Assembly (NCBI RefSeq): GCF_021568775.1
Contig: NZ_JAKGSG010000064.1
Coordinates: forward strand, 1 to 54,361
DNA length: 54,361 nucleotides
Direction of reading: 5' to 3'
Source of the DNA: Antribacter soli
GTDB taxonomy: Bacteria > Actinomycetota > Actinomycetes > Actinomycetales > Cellulomonadaceae
A model generated the notes under the pieces. That model worked only from the letters and a program-made list of their open reading frames with translations, was not told the origin of the DNA and did no database searches. Made by a program: the position numbers and the translations under genes. Positions 1 to 6,940 of this stretch are shown in pieces. Position 1 is the stretch's first letter. The number at the start of each line of letters is the position of its first letter.

Positions 1-150
1 TTCCGGTCCGGGCGCGGGCGTCGTTCCTCGGCCCTCCCCCTGCGCGGCACCTCCGGCTCCGGCGGCGTTGTCGGCCGCCTGAGCCTGCGGTTCCGCTACG
101 GGCGAGTGCCTCGTTCCTCGGCCCTCACCCTGCGCTGCACCTCCGGCTCA
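1..150. repeat. Dispersed hairpin repeat, copy 1 (two tandem units of about 90 bp)
   Basis: The block TCGTTCCTCGGCCCTC recurs at 21 and 111, so the left edge of the window holds one partial and one full unit with a 90-bp period. A near-identical unit lies at 25853-25970. Inside the unit is a hairpin with arms 55-66 and 74-85 (12 positions, one mismatch). The end of the unit supplies the TGA stop (148-150, minus strand) of the TetR gene, and the 25.9-kb copy likewise supplies the stop of a minus-strand gene. I see no gene in 1-147. A REP-like element or a shared 3'-end terminator are both possible. Confidence 0.75.
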
Positions 151-756
151 GGCGGGCACCGGGATCTGCCGCACGCCCACGGCCCGCAGCACGAACGACT
201 CCGCGGCGCGGATCGTGCGCTCGCGCGCGCCCGGCTCGTCGGGGATGAGCCGCCCGGACAGGCAGGCGTTGACGAGGTGCACCGTCGGGTCGATGTCCTG
301 CGGGGGGAACTCGCCGGCCGCGATCCCGGCGACCAGGATGCGGCGCAGGATCGACTCGACGATCTCGGCGTGCTCGCGCAGCCGCTGCTGGGTCGCGCGG
401 GACAGGACCGTGCGCAGGTCCGGCCCGGGCGCGAGGTGGAACACGCGCGTGAGCTGGGCCTGCTGCCAGATGTACGTGCGCAGCTGTTCCACCGGGTCCT
501 CCACGCCGTCCAGAGCCCGCTCGAGCGTGTGCGCGTACTGCTCGGTCTCGTGCGTGATGAAGCCGAGCAGCAGGGCTTCCTTGTCGTGGAAGTGGTTGTA
601 GACGGCCGTGCGGCCCACACCGGCGGCGGCGGCGATGTCGGCGAGCGTGATGGTGTCGAAGCCGCGCTCGGTCATCAGCGTGGACAGGGCGGTGAACAGC
701 TTGTGCCGCGTCATCTGGCGGTGTTCGTGAAGGCTTTTGCCGATGATCTTGGGCAT
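148..756 (-). CDS. TetR-family transcriptional regulator
   Basis: A 202-residue protein of typical TetR length. The N-terminal helix-turn-helix is clear: residues 20-60 contain GFDTITLADIAAAAGV followed by VYNHFHDKEALL, the classic TetR recognition-helix pattern. The C-terminal domain is ligand-binding and its ligand cannot be predicted. I chose the ATG at 756 (MPKII) because a minus-strand -10 box, TATGAT (763-768), lies six bases upstream, which fits a leaderless transcript. An in-frame ATG at 783 would lie upstream of that box. The gene is divergent from the DinB-like gene at 845, and a palindrome at 779-793 overlaps the expected -35 position, so autoregulation and control of the neighbour are likely. 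Its stop codon lies in the dispersed repeat. Confidence 0.9.
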   Translation of the reverse strand: MPKIIGKSLHEHRQMTRHKLFTALSTLMTERGFDTITLADIAAAAGVGRTAVYNHFHDKEALLLGFITHETEQYAHTLERALDGVEDPVEQLRTYIWQQAQLTRVFHLAPGPDLRTVLSRATQQRLREHAEIVESILRRILVAGIAAGEFPPQDIDPTVHLVNACLSGRLIPDEPGARERTIRAAESFVLRAVGVRQIPVPA

Positions 757-778
757 GCTGACATCATAGGGGCCGGTT

Positions 779-793
779 GTCATGAAGCATGAC
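779..793. promoter_or_regulatory. Candidate TetR operator
   Basis: GTCATG-AAG-CATGAC is a perfect 6-3-6 palindrome between divergent TetR and DinB-like genes. It covers the spot where the -35 of the TetR gene should be, 17 bases upstream of its TATGAT box. Binding is inferred from position and symmetry. Confidence 0.5.
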
Positions 794-844
794 GCGCCCG
801 GACGGTGGGACGGCCCCGTCCGAATGGCGACGTATTCTCTGGCC

Positions 845-1381
845 ATGACCAGCGCGGACGCCGAACCGATCGTTCCCGACACCAAGGACTGGACGTGGGT
901 GCTCGATCGCCCGTGCCCCGAGTGCGGGTTCGACGTGCATGCGGTGGGCCGGGCCGGGATCGGCGACGCGGTGCGCGGCACCCTCCCGCGCTGGGAGTCG
1001 GCACTCGCCCGCCCGGACACCGGCGTGCGCCCCGACCCCGCGACGTGGTCGGTGCTCGAGTACGGCGCGCACGTGCGTGACGTGTTCCGCATCTTCGACG
1101 GACGCCTCGCGTCGATGCTCGACGAGGACGACCCGCTGTTCGCCAACTGGGACCAGGACGCGACGGCGATCGAGGACGACTACGCGCACCAGGACCCCGC
1201 TGTCGTGGCCCGGCAGCTCGCCGAGGCGGGCGCTGCGATCGCTGCTCGCTTCGACGGTGTGGGGGCAGGCCAGTGGGAGCGGACGGGGCGCCGCTCGAAC
1301 GGCTCGGTGTTCACGGTCGGCACGCTCGGGCAGTACTTTCTGCACGACGTGGTTCATCACCTTCGTGATGTGAACGCCTAG
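845..1381 (+). CDS. DinB-like (DinB_2 type) protein
   Basis: A 178-residue protein. It has the four-helix DinB/YfiT layout: an N-terminal segment with WSVLEYGAHVRDVFRIF (histidine in helix 2) and a C-terminal YFLHDVVHHLRDV segment carrying the other histidines, which fits the three-histidine metal site of the superfamily. Such proteins are often thiol-dependent transferases (mycothiol or bacillithiol in other members), but the substrate here is unknown. The ATG at 845 is favoured because TATTCT (833-838) sits six bases upstream with no ribosome site, so the mRNA is probably leaderless. In-frame ATGs at 782 and 824 lie before that box. It is divergent from the TetR gene, which probably controls it. 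A short CPEC motif (DRPCPECGF) near the N-terminus could bind metal. Confidence 0.75.
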   Translation: MTSADAEPIVPDTKDWTWVLDRPCPECGFDVHAVGRAGIGDAVRGTLPRWESALARPDTGVRPDPATWSVLEYGAHVRDVFRIFDGRLASMLDEDDPLFANWDQDATAIEDDYAHQDPAVVARQLAEAGAAIAARFDGVGAGQWERTGRRSNGSVFTVGTLGQYFLHDVVHHLRDVNA

Positions 1382-1555
1382 ATTGACCCAGACGGAAACG
1401 TTGTCCCAAATATCCGACTAGCGGGCATGTGGGCGCATAGTGAACGGCTTCACGGGACCTTTCGCAAGCCGAAGCGCCGTCGGACACGCATTTGTTTCCT
1501 CTCTGTAACACGGCGGCGATACGCGCGTTCCAGGCCAGGCGTAATCTGCGTGGCC

Positions 1556-2566
1556 ATGACCTACCTGACAGGGGCGATTCCCGCGGAGCACGCTTCCGGG
1601 CACATCCTCGTGCTGCCCCTGACGCGATCCGGTGAACCGGTATCGGTCGTCGAGCTGGCGTCCGCCTGGTTCTCCGACGTCGCGTGGCTGCGCGAGGCGT
1701 CCCGGGTGACGGGCGCGCGGCCCATGACCGGAGCGCGCTTCCGGGGCATGACGCAGACCGAGACGGTGGTGCCCGGTCTCATGCGCCTGGGGGAGTCGCA
1801 CCTCGCGCACGGGCCGTTCCCCATCGGGGCGGCGCACCTGCAGGAGCTGGGGGTCGCCGCGGAGAAGGCAGATGCGTACTCCCTGGCGCGCACCGACGGC
1901 CTGCGTGACGTCCGCGGCCCGGCGCCCGCCTCGTACGACGACCGCGACGGCATCGCCCGCACGTTCCCGCAGGCCCTGCCGCAGGGCGAGGAGCTGCGCA
2001 TGATCCAGTGGGCCGTGGCGGCGGCCCGCAAGACCGCCGGCGCCGTCGTCGCCGACGGCCGCTCGCCGCTCGTCCCGGACCAGGCGGCCTCGGTCAACCT
2101 GAGCCTCTACAGCGCCCACGCGCTGACCATCGTCGACGTGCTGCCGATGCTGCGCGCGCTGATCGCAACCGCCGACGTCACCGTGGACCAGCCCACCGCC
2201 GACGGCTCGCCGCACTACCAGCTCGTCGGCAGCACCGCCTACGACGGCTCGATCGTCGTCGAGGTGGAACGCGTGGACCGCGTGCCGCGCGCCCTCGGCT
2301 CGCTGGACTGGCGCGCGTACGGGCCGTTCGCGTACCGGATGAACTGGGTCCCGGCCGACCCGTACGAGCTCGAGATGGAGCAGCCGTCCGGCCTGCACGC
2401 GATCGCACGGGCCCGCATGCGGGCCTCGATCGCGCGGCTCGCGGTGGCTCTGCAGAGCCGTATCGCGGGCGTTCTCGTCGACGACGGAGGCTTCCTCGCC
2501 GCGCCCGACGAGATGGAGGCACGCACCGACCCGTCCGGTGCCGGCGGCTCGCGCGCCTGGGTCTGA
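1556..2566 (+). CDS. Conserved protein of unknown function, paralog of the gene at 16655
   Basis: A 336-residue soluble protein with no signal peptide or membrane segment. I do not recognise its family. It shares a pattern with the 374-residue protein at 16655-17779: an arginine-rich step RTFPQALPQGEE before a W..AAARK..G segment, a central VNLSLYSAHAL block (IDMSVYSDVWL in the paralog), a SIVVEVE strand, a Y+..W.P.D segment, and an acidic DDGGFLAAP end (DEDGFLVDP in the paralog). The start is the ATG at 1556 because TAATCT (1542-1547) lies eight bases upstream, giving a leaderless transcript; the longer frame from 1427 would cross that promoter. The next 520 bases are non-coding. Confidence 0.75.
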   Translation: MTYLTGAIPAEHASGHILVLPLTRSGEPVSVVELASAWFSDVAWLREASRVTGARPMTGARFRGMTQTETVVPGLMRLGESHLAHGPFPIGAAHLQELGVAAEKADAYSLARTDGLRDVRGPAPASYDDRDGIARTFPQALPQGEELRMIQWAVAAARKTAGAVVADGRSPLVPDQAASVNLSLYSAHALTIVDVLPMLRALIATADVTVDQPTADGSPHYQLVGSTAYDGSIVVEVERVDRVPRALGSLDWRAYGPFAYRMNWVPADPYELEMEQPSGLHAIARARMRASIARLAVALQSRIAGVLVDDGGFLAAPDEMEARTDPSGAGGSRAWV

Positions 2567-2612
2567 GGTCGACACGGGTCGCGCGACGCGCCGGAGAAGC
2601 GTTTTCCGCGTG

Positions 2613-2687
2613 TCGTCCACAGATTTCTTCCACAGGGCTGTGGGTGACGTGGCGGTTCCGCGGGTGCCCCTGTGGACAGATCTGTGG
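2613..2687. promoter_or_regulatory. Cluster of DnaA-box-like motifs
   Basis: CCACAG occurs at 2617 and 2630, and its complement CTGTGG at 2638, 2670 and 2682. Two sites match the actinobacterial DnaA box TTGTCCACA at 8 of 9 positions: TCGTCCACA (2613-2621) and, on the minus strand, CTGTCCACA (2671-2679). A third, TCTTCCACA (2626-2634), matches at 7 of 9. No dnaA, dnaN or recF is nearby, so this is not the main origin. A DnaA-titration or DnaA-responsive site is possible. Confidence 0.35.
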
Positions 2688-2776
2688 CTTTCGCGGGGGC
2701 CCAAATTACAACCGTGGAGCGTTTGCCGGGTGAAGGACACGCGGATAGAAACATGGCTAACGGTCTGACGGTGCAA

Positions 2777-2802
2777 GGCCAACCAGGGCGCCCTGGCTGG
2801 CC
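2777..2802. repeat. 26-bp near-perfect palindrome
   Basis: The two 13-base arms pair at 12 of 13 positions around the centre GGCGCC (A-C mismatch at the fifth base). Position in the middle of an intergenic region fits a regulator site or a cruciform/hairpin. No partner protein can be assigned. Confidence 0.5.
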
Positions 2803-3034
2803 CGGCACCGGCAAGACAGTCAGGTCGACCGGAGAACGACAGGACGTCCCGTTCGCGGGCTGCGGGTGACGACGCAGGTGCCTGAACGGGGCCGGAAGAC
2901 CACCCGCGTCCGACGTGTCCGTGGAGAACAGGCCTGGCAATCCGGGCCTGACGGGCTCGCACCGGGGCCGTGACGTCGACACGCCGCCCTTGATCCCCGG
3001 GAATCGTCGATCATGGGTACGCGGTTTTGCCAGA

Positions 3035-3058
3035 GCCCCCCGGCCTGCCCCGGGGGGC
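3035..3058. terminator. GC-rich hairpin before the pirin gene
   Basis: GCCCCCCGG (3035-3043) pairs perfectly with CCGGGGGGC (3050-3058) across a six-base loop. There is no T-run, so termination is only one possible role. It ends 17 bases before the pirin -10 box and could instead be a regulatory structure. Confidence 0.4.
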
Positions 3059-3088
3059 CCTGGCGCGTCCGGGCCTAGGCTCGGGCAC

Positions 3089-4129
3089 ATGAGCAACCTG
3101 GAGACGCGACCCGCCGAGCAGGTGTGCACCGCCGGCGAGCGACGCGAGGGTGTGGAGCTCCTGGAGCCGCGGGACGTCCCGCTGGGCGGCCCGCGTGCGA
3201 TGGGCGTGCGGCGCACCATCCCGCAGCGGGCCCGGTCCCTCGTGGGCGCCTGGTGCTTCGCCGACCACTACGGGCCCGAGGACGTGTCCGCGTCCGACGG
3301 CATGCAGGTGCCGCCGCACCCCCACACGGGCCTGCAGACGGTGAGCTGGCTGTTCGAGGGCGAGATCCTGCACAGGGACTCCGTGGGCTCGCTCCAGACG
3401 GTGCGACCGGCCGAGCTCAACCTGATGACGGCGGGCTTGGGGATCTCGCACTCCGAGGAGTCGCCGGCGACCGGCCGCCCGCCGCTGCTGCACGGCGTGC
3501 AGCTGTGGACGGCGCTGCCCTCGTCGGCCCTGGGGATCGCCCCGCACTTCGAGCACCATGCGGACCTGCCGGCCGGGGTCGTCGACGGCGCCCGGGTCCA
3601 GGTCTTCCTCGGCTCGCTGCGCGTGGCAGGCCAGGAGCTCGCGTCGTCGGCCACGACCTACACGCCCCTCGTCGGTGCGCAGCTCGACCTCGAGGCGGGC
3701 GCGGAGGTGTGGCTCGACGTCGATCCGTCGCACGAGCACGCCCTCCTCGTCGACGCGGGCGAGGTGACGTTCGAGGGCGCGGCCGTGCCCGTCGCGACGC
3801 TCGGCTACGTCTCGCCCGGGCGGCCGCGTCTGGTGGTGCGCGCCGGGACGGGAGCGCCCGCGCGGGCCGTGCTGATCGGCGGCGCGCCGTTCGAGGAGGA
3901 CGTCATCATGTGGTGGAACTTCATGGGTCGCACCCACGACGACGTCGTGCGCGCCCGCGCAGACTGGATGGCGCAGATCGCCGACGGCGGCGGCGACGCC
4001 ACCGCGTACGCACCTGGCGCCGCCGGCCGGCGGTTCGGCGAGGTGGCGGGGTACGCGAGCGGGCCGCTGCGCGCGCCCGCGCTGCCGGACGTCCGACTCA
4101 AGCCACGGACGCGCCCCGAGTCACGCTGA
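3089..4129 (+). CDS. Pirin family protein
   Basis: A 346-residue bicupin. The pirin N-terminal metal site is visible: PPHPHTGLQTVSW (about residues 73-85) with the paired histidines, then HRDS and GLGISHSEE about 30-45 residues later, which supply the remaining histidine and glutamate ligands. The C-terminal half contains the pirin_C strand-rich region and the conserved MWWNFMGR segment. Pirins bind Fe or other metals; some have quercetinase activity and others act as cofactors, so the role here is open. ATG 3089 follows TAGGCT (3076-3081) by seven bases with no ribosome site, so it is likely leaderless. The 3' end overlaps the convergent Nudix gene by nine bases. Confidence 0.9.
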   Translation: MSNLETRPAEQVCTAGERREGVELLEPRDVPLGGPRAMGVRRTIPQRARSLVGAWCFADHYGPEDVSASDGMQVPPHPHTGLQTVSWLFEGEILHRDSVGSLQTVRPAELNLMTAGLGISHSEESPATGRPPLLHGVQLWTALPSSALGIAPHFEHHADLPAGVVDGARVQVFLGSLRVAGQELASSATTYTPLVGAQLDLEAGAEVWLDVDPSHEHALLVDAGEVTFEGAAVPVATLGYVSPGRPRLVVRAGTGAPARAVLIGGAPFEEDVIMWWNFMGRTHDDVVRARADWMAQIADGGGDATAYAPGAAGRRFGEVAGYASGPLRAPALPDVRLKPRTRPESR

Positions 4130-4888
4130 CCTCTCCGCAGGGCGAAGGATCGGCGGGTGGAGCACCGCCGCCGTCGGGCTCACGCCCGGGACCAGGCGGT
4201 ACAGCTCCGCGGGGCGGCCGGGGCCGTCGGTGGTGACGTGGCCCGTCGGCTCCAGGAAGCCCGGCGTGCCCGTCGCCTTGCGGTGGAAGTTGCGCGCGTC
4301 CAGGTGTGTGCCCCACACCGCCTCGTAGACGTGGCGCAGCTCCGCGACGGTGAACTCTTCGTGGCAGAACGCCGTGGCGAGGGGCGAGTACTCGAGCTTC
4401 GCGCGTGCCCGCTCGACGCCGTCGGCCAGGATCCGGTCGTGGTCGAACGCGAGGTCTCTCGCCGGCACCGGGAACCACCCCGCCGCCGCGGCATCCCCAC
4501 CCGCCTCGGGCAGGCCGAAGGCCGGTGCGAGCAGCAGGTACGCGACCGAGAGGACAGGCCCCCTGGGGTCCCGGTCCTGCGGACCGTAGGTGCGCAGCTG
4601 CTCCAGGTGCCACTCCGGCTGCCCGACGGCGGTCGCGCGCCCCGAGCGCGTCGCCTCGCCTGTCGCGGCGCTCGCCGGGGCGGTGACCCCTGTCTCCTCC
4701 GCGAGCTCCCGCGTGGCGGCCTGCTCCAGCGACTCGCCGGGCAGCACGAAGCCGCCGGGGAGCGCCCGGGCGCCGCGGAACGGGTCGAGGAGCCGCTCGA
4801 CGAGCAGGACGTGCAGGGCCCCGTCGCGGACGGTGAGCGCGACGACGTCCACGGTGACGGGGAACGCTCCGGCCGTGCGGGGGATCAT
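4121..4888 (-). CDS. NrtR-like Nudix transcriptional regulator
   Basis: A 255-residue two-domain protein. Residues about 10-150 are a Nudix domain with an intact Nudix box (GFVLPGE ... RELAEETGV, residues about 47-68). The C-terminal part has the winged-helix pattern of NrtR-type regulators: EEFTVAELRHVYEAVWG followed by LDARNFHRK. Known NrtR proteins sense ADP-ribose or related NAD metabolites and repress NAD genes. Two identical-format palindromes lie in the divergent promoter region (4906-4920 and 4940-4954), and the downstream divergent operon encodes an NAD-kinase-like protein, which fits that role. Because the Nudix box is intact, hydrolase activity cannot be excluded. A minus-strand TAGTGT (4895-4900) six bases before ATG 4888 suggests a leaderless transcript and autoregulation. 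Confidence 0.85.
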   Translation of the reverse strand: MIPRTAGAFPVTVDVVALTVRDGALHVLLVERLLDPFRGARALPGGFVLPGESLEQAATRELAEETGVTAPASAATGEATRSGRATAVGQPEWHLEQLRTYGPQDRDPRGPVLSVAYLLLAPAFGLPEAGGDAAAAGWFPVPARDLAFDHDRILADGVERARAKLEYSPLATAFCHEEFTVAELRHVYEAVWGTHLDARNFHRKATGTPGFLEPTGHVTTDGPGRPAELYRLVPGVSPTAAVLHPPILRPAERSA

Positions 4889-4905
4889 GGCCCGACACTA
4901 TGTTC

Positions 4906-4954
4906 TCGTCACCTTGACGACAACCTGGAGGAGTGGATATCGTCATTCTGACGA
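4906..4954. promoter_or_regulatory. Twin operators on the promoter of the SPFH/NADK-like operon
   Basis: Two perfect 6-3-6 palindromes, TCGTCA-N3-TGACGA, lie at 4906-4920 and 4940-4954, 34 bp apart (about three helical turns). The first extends to GTTc...cAAC flanks. A plus-strand promoter fits exactly between them: TTGACG (4914-4919), 18-base spacer, TATCGT (4938-4943). One operator covers the -35 and the other covers the -10, the expected arrangement for a repressor. The adjacent Nudix/winged-helix protein is the obvious candidate to bind here. Confidence 0.8.
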
Positions 4955-4976
4955 CAACGAACGAAGGAGAGCGGCG

Positions 4977-6026
4977 ATGGCGACCGTCAAGCGGTACCCC
5001 CTGATCCACCGGTTCCTCGGCTCGGCGAGCGAGTACGTGGTGCACCTGAACCGTGGCGAGGTGCGCCACCAGGGTGTGGGCCAGGCGTTCTGGTTCCGGC
5101 CTGACACGTCCGTGCTCAGCGAGGTGCCCGCCACCGACCAGGAGCTGCCCGTCCTGTTCCACGCGGTCACCCGCGACCAGCAGGACGTCACCGTCCAGGC
5201 CAACGTCACCTACCGCTTCGCCGACCCGGTGCTCGCCTCCCAGCGCCTCGACTTCGGGATCTTCCCGCTGCGCGGCGGTCGGGGCGAGGCGGCGAGCGGG
5301 CGCCAGCAGGTGGGGGCGATCGTCGGGCAGCTCGCACAGAGCGTGACCGTCGACCTCGTCGCGACGCTCGACCTCGCAGAGGCCCTCGAGGCCGGCGTGG
5401 GGCGCGTGCGTGCAGCGCTCGGTGCCACGCTCGCCGAGGATGCTCGTCTCGCCGCGACCGGCATCGAGGTGCTCGGCGTCCGCGTGCTCGCCGTGCGGCC
5501 GGAGGCCGACGTCGAGAAGGCGCTGCGCACCCCCGTGCGCGAGCGGCTCCAGGCCGAGGCGGACCGCGCGACGTACGAGCGCCGTGCGCTCGCCGTCGAG
5601 CGGGAGCGCACCATCTCGGAGAACGAGCTCGCCAGCCAGATCGAGCTCGCCACCCGGCGCGAGCAGCTCGTCGCGCAGGAGGGCGCCAACAAGCGGCGCG
5701 AGGCCGAGGAGGCTGCCGCGGCGGCGCTCGTCGCGACGCGGTCGAACGCCGAGCGGCGGGAGATCGACTCGGCGGCCCGGGCTGCCGAGCTGGAGCGGAT
5801 CGGCGCGGCCGAGGCCACGAAGGAGGCCGCGCTCATGGCGGTGTACGCGAACGTCGGGCGGGACGTGCTGCTCGCGCTCGCGATGCGCGACGCCGCGACC
5901 AACCTCCCTTCGGTCGGGTCGGTCACGCTCACGCCAGACCTGGTGACCGGGCTGCTCGGGTCGCTGACGGGGCGGGCCGCGGGCACCACCACGGGAGCCG
6001 CCGGCGGTGGGGCGGCGGGCGCGTGA
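4977..6026 (+). CDS. SPFH/Band 7 domain protein
   Basis: A 349-residue protein with an SPFH/Band 7 domain (about residues 10-190, including DVTVQANVTYRFADP and GIEVLGVRVLAVRPEADVEKAL) followed by a long charged, Ala/Glu/Arg-rich coiled-coil (about 190-285) and a Gly/Ala/Thr-rich tail. No strong N-terminal membrane helix is visible, so it is probably a soluble or peripheral oligomer-former rather than a classic flotillin. ATG 4977 follows GGAGAG by seven bases. Its stop overlaps the start of the NAD-kinase-like gene by four bases (GTGA), implying coupled translation. The pair is driven by the promoter covered by the twin operators. The function of the partnership is not known to me. Confidence 0.85.
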   Translation: MATVKRYPLIHRFLGSASEYVVHLNRGEVRHQGVGQAFWFRPDTSVLSEVPATDQELPVLFHAVTRDQQDVTVQANVTYRFADPVLASQRLDFGIFPLRGGRGEAASGRQQVGAIVGQLAQSVTVDLVATLDLAEALEAGVGRVRAALGATLAEDARLAATGIEVLGVRVLAVRPEADVEKALRTPVRERLQAEADRATYERRALAVERERTISENELASQIELATRREQLVAQEGANKRREAEEAAAAALVATRSNAERREIDSAARAAELERIGAAEATKEAALMAVYANVGRDVLLALAMRDAATNLPSVGSVTLTPDLVTGLLGSLTGRAAGTTTGAAGGGAAGA

Positions 6027-6922
6027 GCCTGCGCAGGCGGGCGGTGCTGGTGCACCGCCGCACCGAGCTCGACGAGCTGCTGGACCGGCACGCGACCCGC
6101 GGGCAGGCCGAGTTCTTCCTGCGCACCCGCGGACGCACCCTCGAGGAGGTGCAGGGGCGGCACGACGCCGTCGTCGAGGCGCGGCGGGCCGTCGCCGGCG
6201 CCGTGCCGTCCGAGTGGGCTCTGGCCGAGGTGGAGCGCGGCGACCTCGACCGGTTCCTGTTCGCGCCCGAGGATGTCGTGCTCGTCGTGGGGCAGGACGG
6301 GCTCGTCGCGAACGTCGCCAAGTACCTCGACGGACAGCTCGTCGTGGGTGTCGACCCCGAGCCCGGGGCCAACGCGGGGGTGCTCGTGCGGCACGCGGTC
6401 CCCGGCGCCGTCCGGGTGCTGGGGTCGCTCGCCCAGGGCGGGGCGGCGGCGACCGTGCCCAGCGACGACCTCACCATGGTGCACGCCCGGCTCGACGACG
6501 GGCAGGAGCTGTACGCGCTCAACGAGCTGTTCGTCGGGCACCCGAGCCACCAGTCGGCGCGCTACGTGCTCGGGATCGGCGGGCGGACCGAGCGGCAGTC
6601 GTCGTCGGGCCTGATCGTCGGCACCGGGACCGGTGCTACAGGGTGGTGCGCATCGATCGCGCACGACCGTGGCGGGCGCTCGCTGCCGGGGCCTGCCGAC
6701 CGGGCGCTGGCCTGGTTCGTGCGTGAGGCCTGGCCCTCGCCCGTCTCGGGCGTCTCCCTCATCGAGGGCGTGCTCGGTGCGCGGGACGAGGCGCTCGTCA
6801 CCGTGCAGTCGGACCGGCTCGTCGTCTTCGGCGACGGGATCGAGGCGGACCGGCTCGACGTCGGCTGGGGCCAGGACGTGCGGGTCGGCGTGGCCGACCG
6901 GACTCTTCGCCTGGCCTCGTGA
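6023..6922 (+). CDS. NAD kinase-like protein (NADK2-type)
   Basis: A 299-residue protein resembling the mitochondrial NADK2 branch rather than bacterial PpnK. Visible landmarks are VVVGQDGLVANVAK (the place of the GGDGT motif), VVGVDPEPGANAGVL (NADK2-like substrate strand), NELFVGHPSHQSARY, and SSSGLIVGTGTGATGW (the glycine-rich second motif). The canonical GGDGT is changed to GQDGL: the aspartate remains, while the second glycine and the threonine are lost, so activity or phosphate donor may differ. GTG 6023 overlaps the SPFH stop. Together with the NrtR-like regulator this points to NAD(P) metabolism. Kinase activity is an inference. Confidence 0.7.
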   Translation: MSLRRRAVLVHRRTELDELLDRHATRGQAEFFLRTRGRTLEEVQGRHDAVVEARRAVAGAVPSEWALAEVERGDLDRFLFAPEDVVLVVGQDGLVANVAKYLDGQLVVGVDPEPGANAGVLVRHAVPGAVRVLGSLAQGGAAATVPSDDLTMVHARLDDGQELYALNELFVGHPSHQSARYVLGIGGRTERQSSSGLIVGTGTGATGWCASIAHDRGGRSLPGPADRALAWFVREAWPSPVSGVSLIEGVLGARDEALVTVQSDRLVVFGDGIEADRLDVGWGQDVRVGVADRTLRLAS

Positions 6923-6940
6923 GCGGGACGACGCCGGAGC

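Larger units (their letters stand above)
2567..3088. other. Long intergenic region with CCACAG motif array and palindromes
   Basis: No credible gene is present in these 522 bases. They hold an array of five CCACAG/CTGTGG motifs (2617-2687), a 26-bp near-perfect palindrome (2777-2802), a GC-rich hairpin (3035-3058) and the -10 box of the pirin gene (TAGGCT, 3076-3081). The concentration of symmetric elements is unusual for a simple promoter region. Confidence 0.6.

Noticed and set aside
2613-2687. Chromosomal origin of replication
   Set aside because: No dnaA, dnaN, recF or gyr genes are near, and only five partial boxes are present.
1418-2962. Long minus-strand frame opposite the unknown gene at 1556
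   Set aside because: Composition is typical of a GC shadow; the plus-strand gene has a paralog and a promoter.
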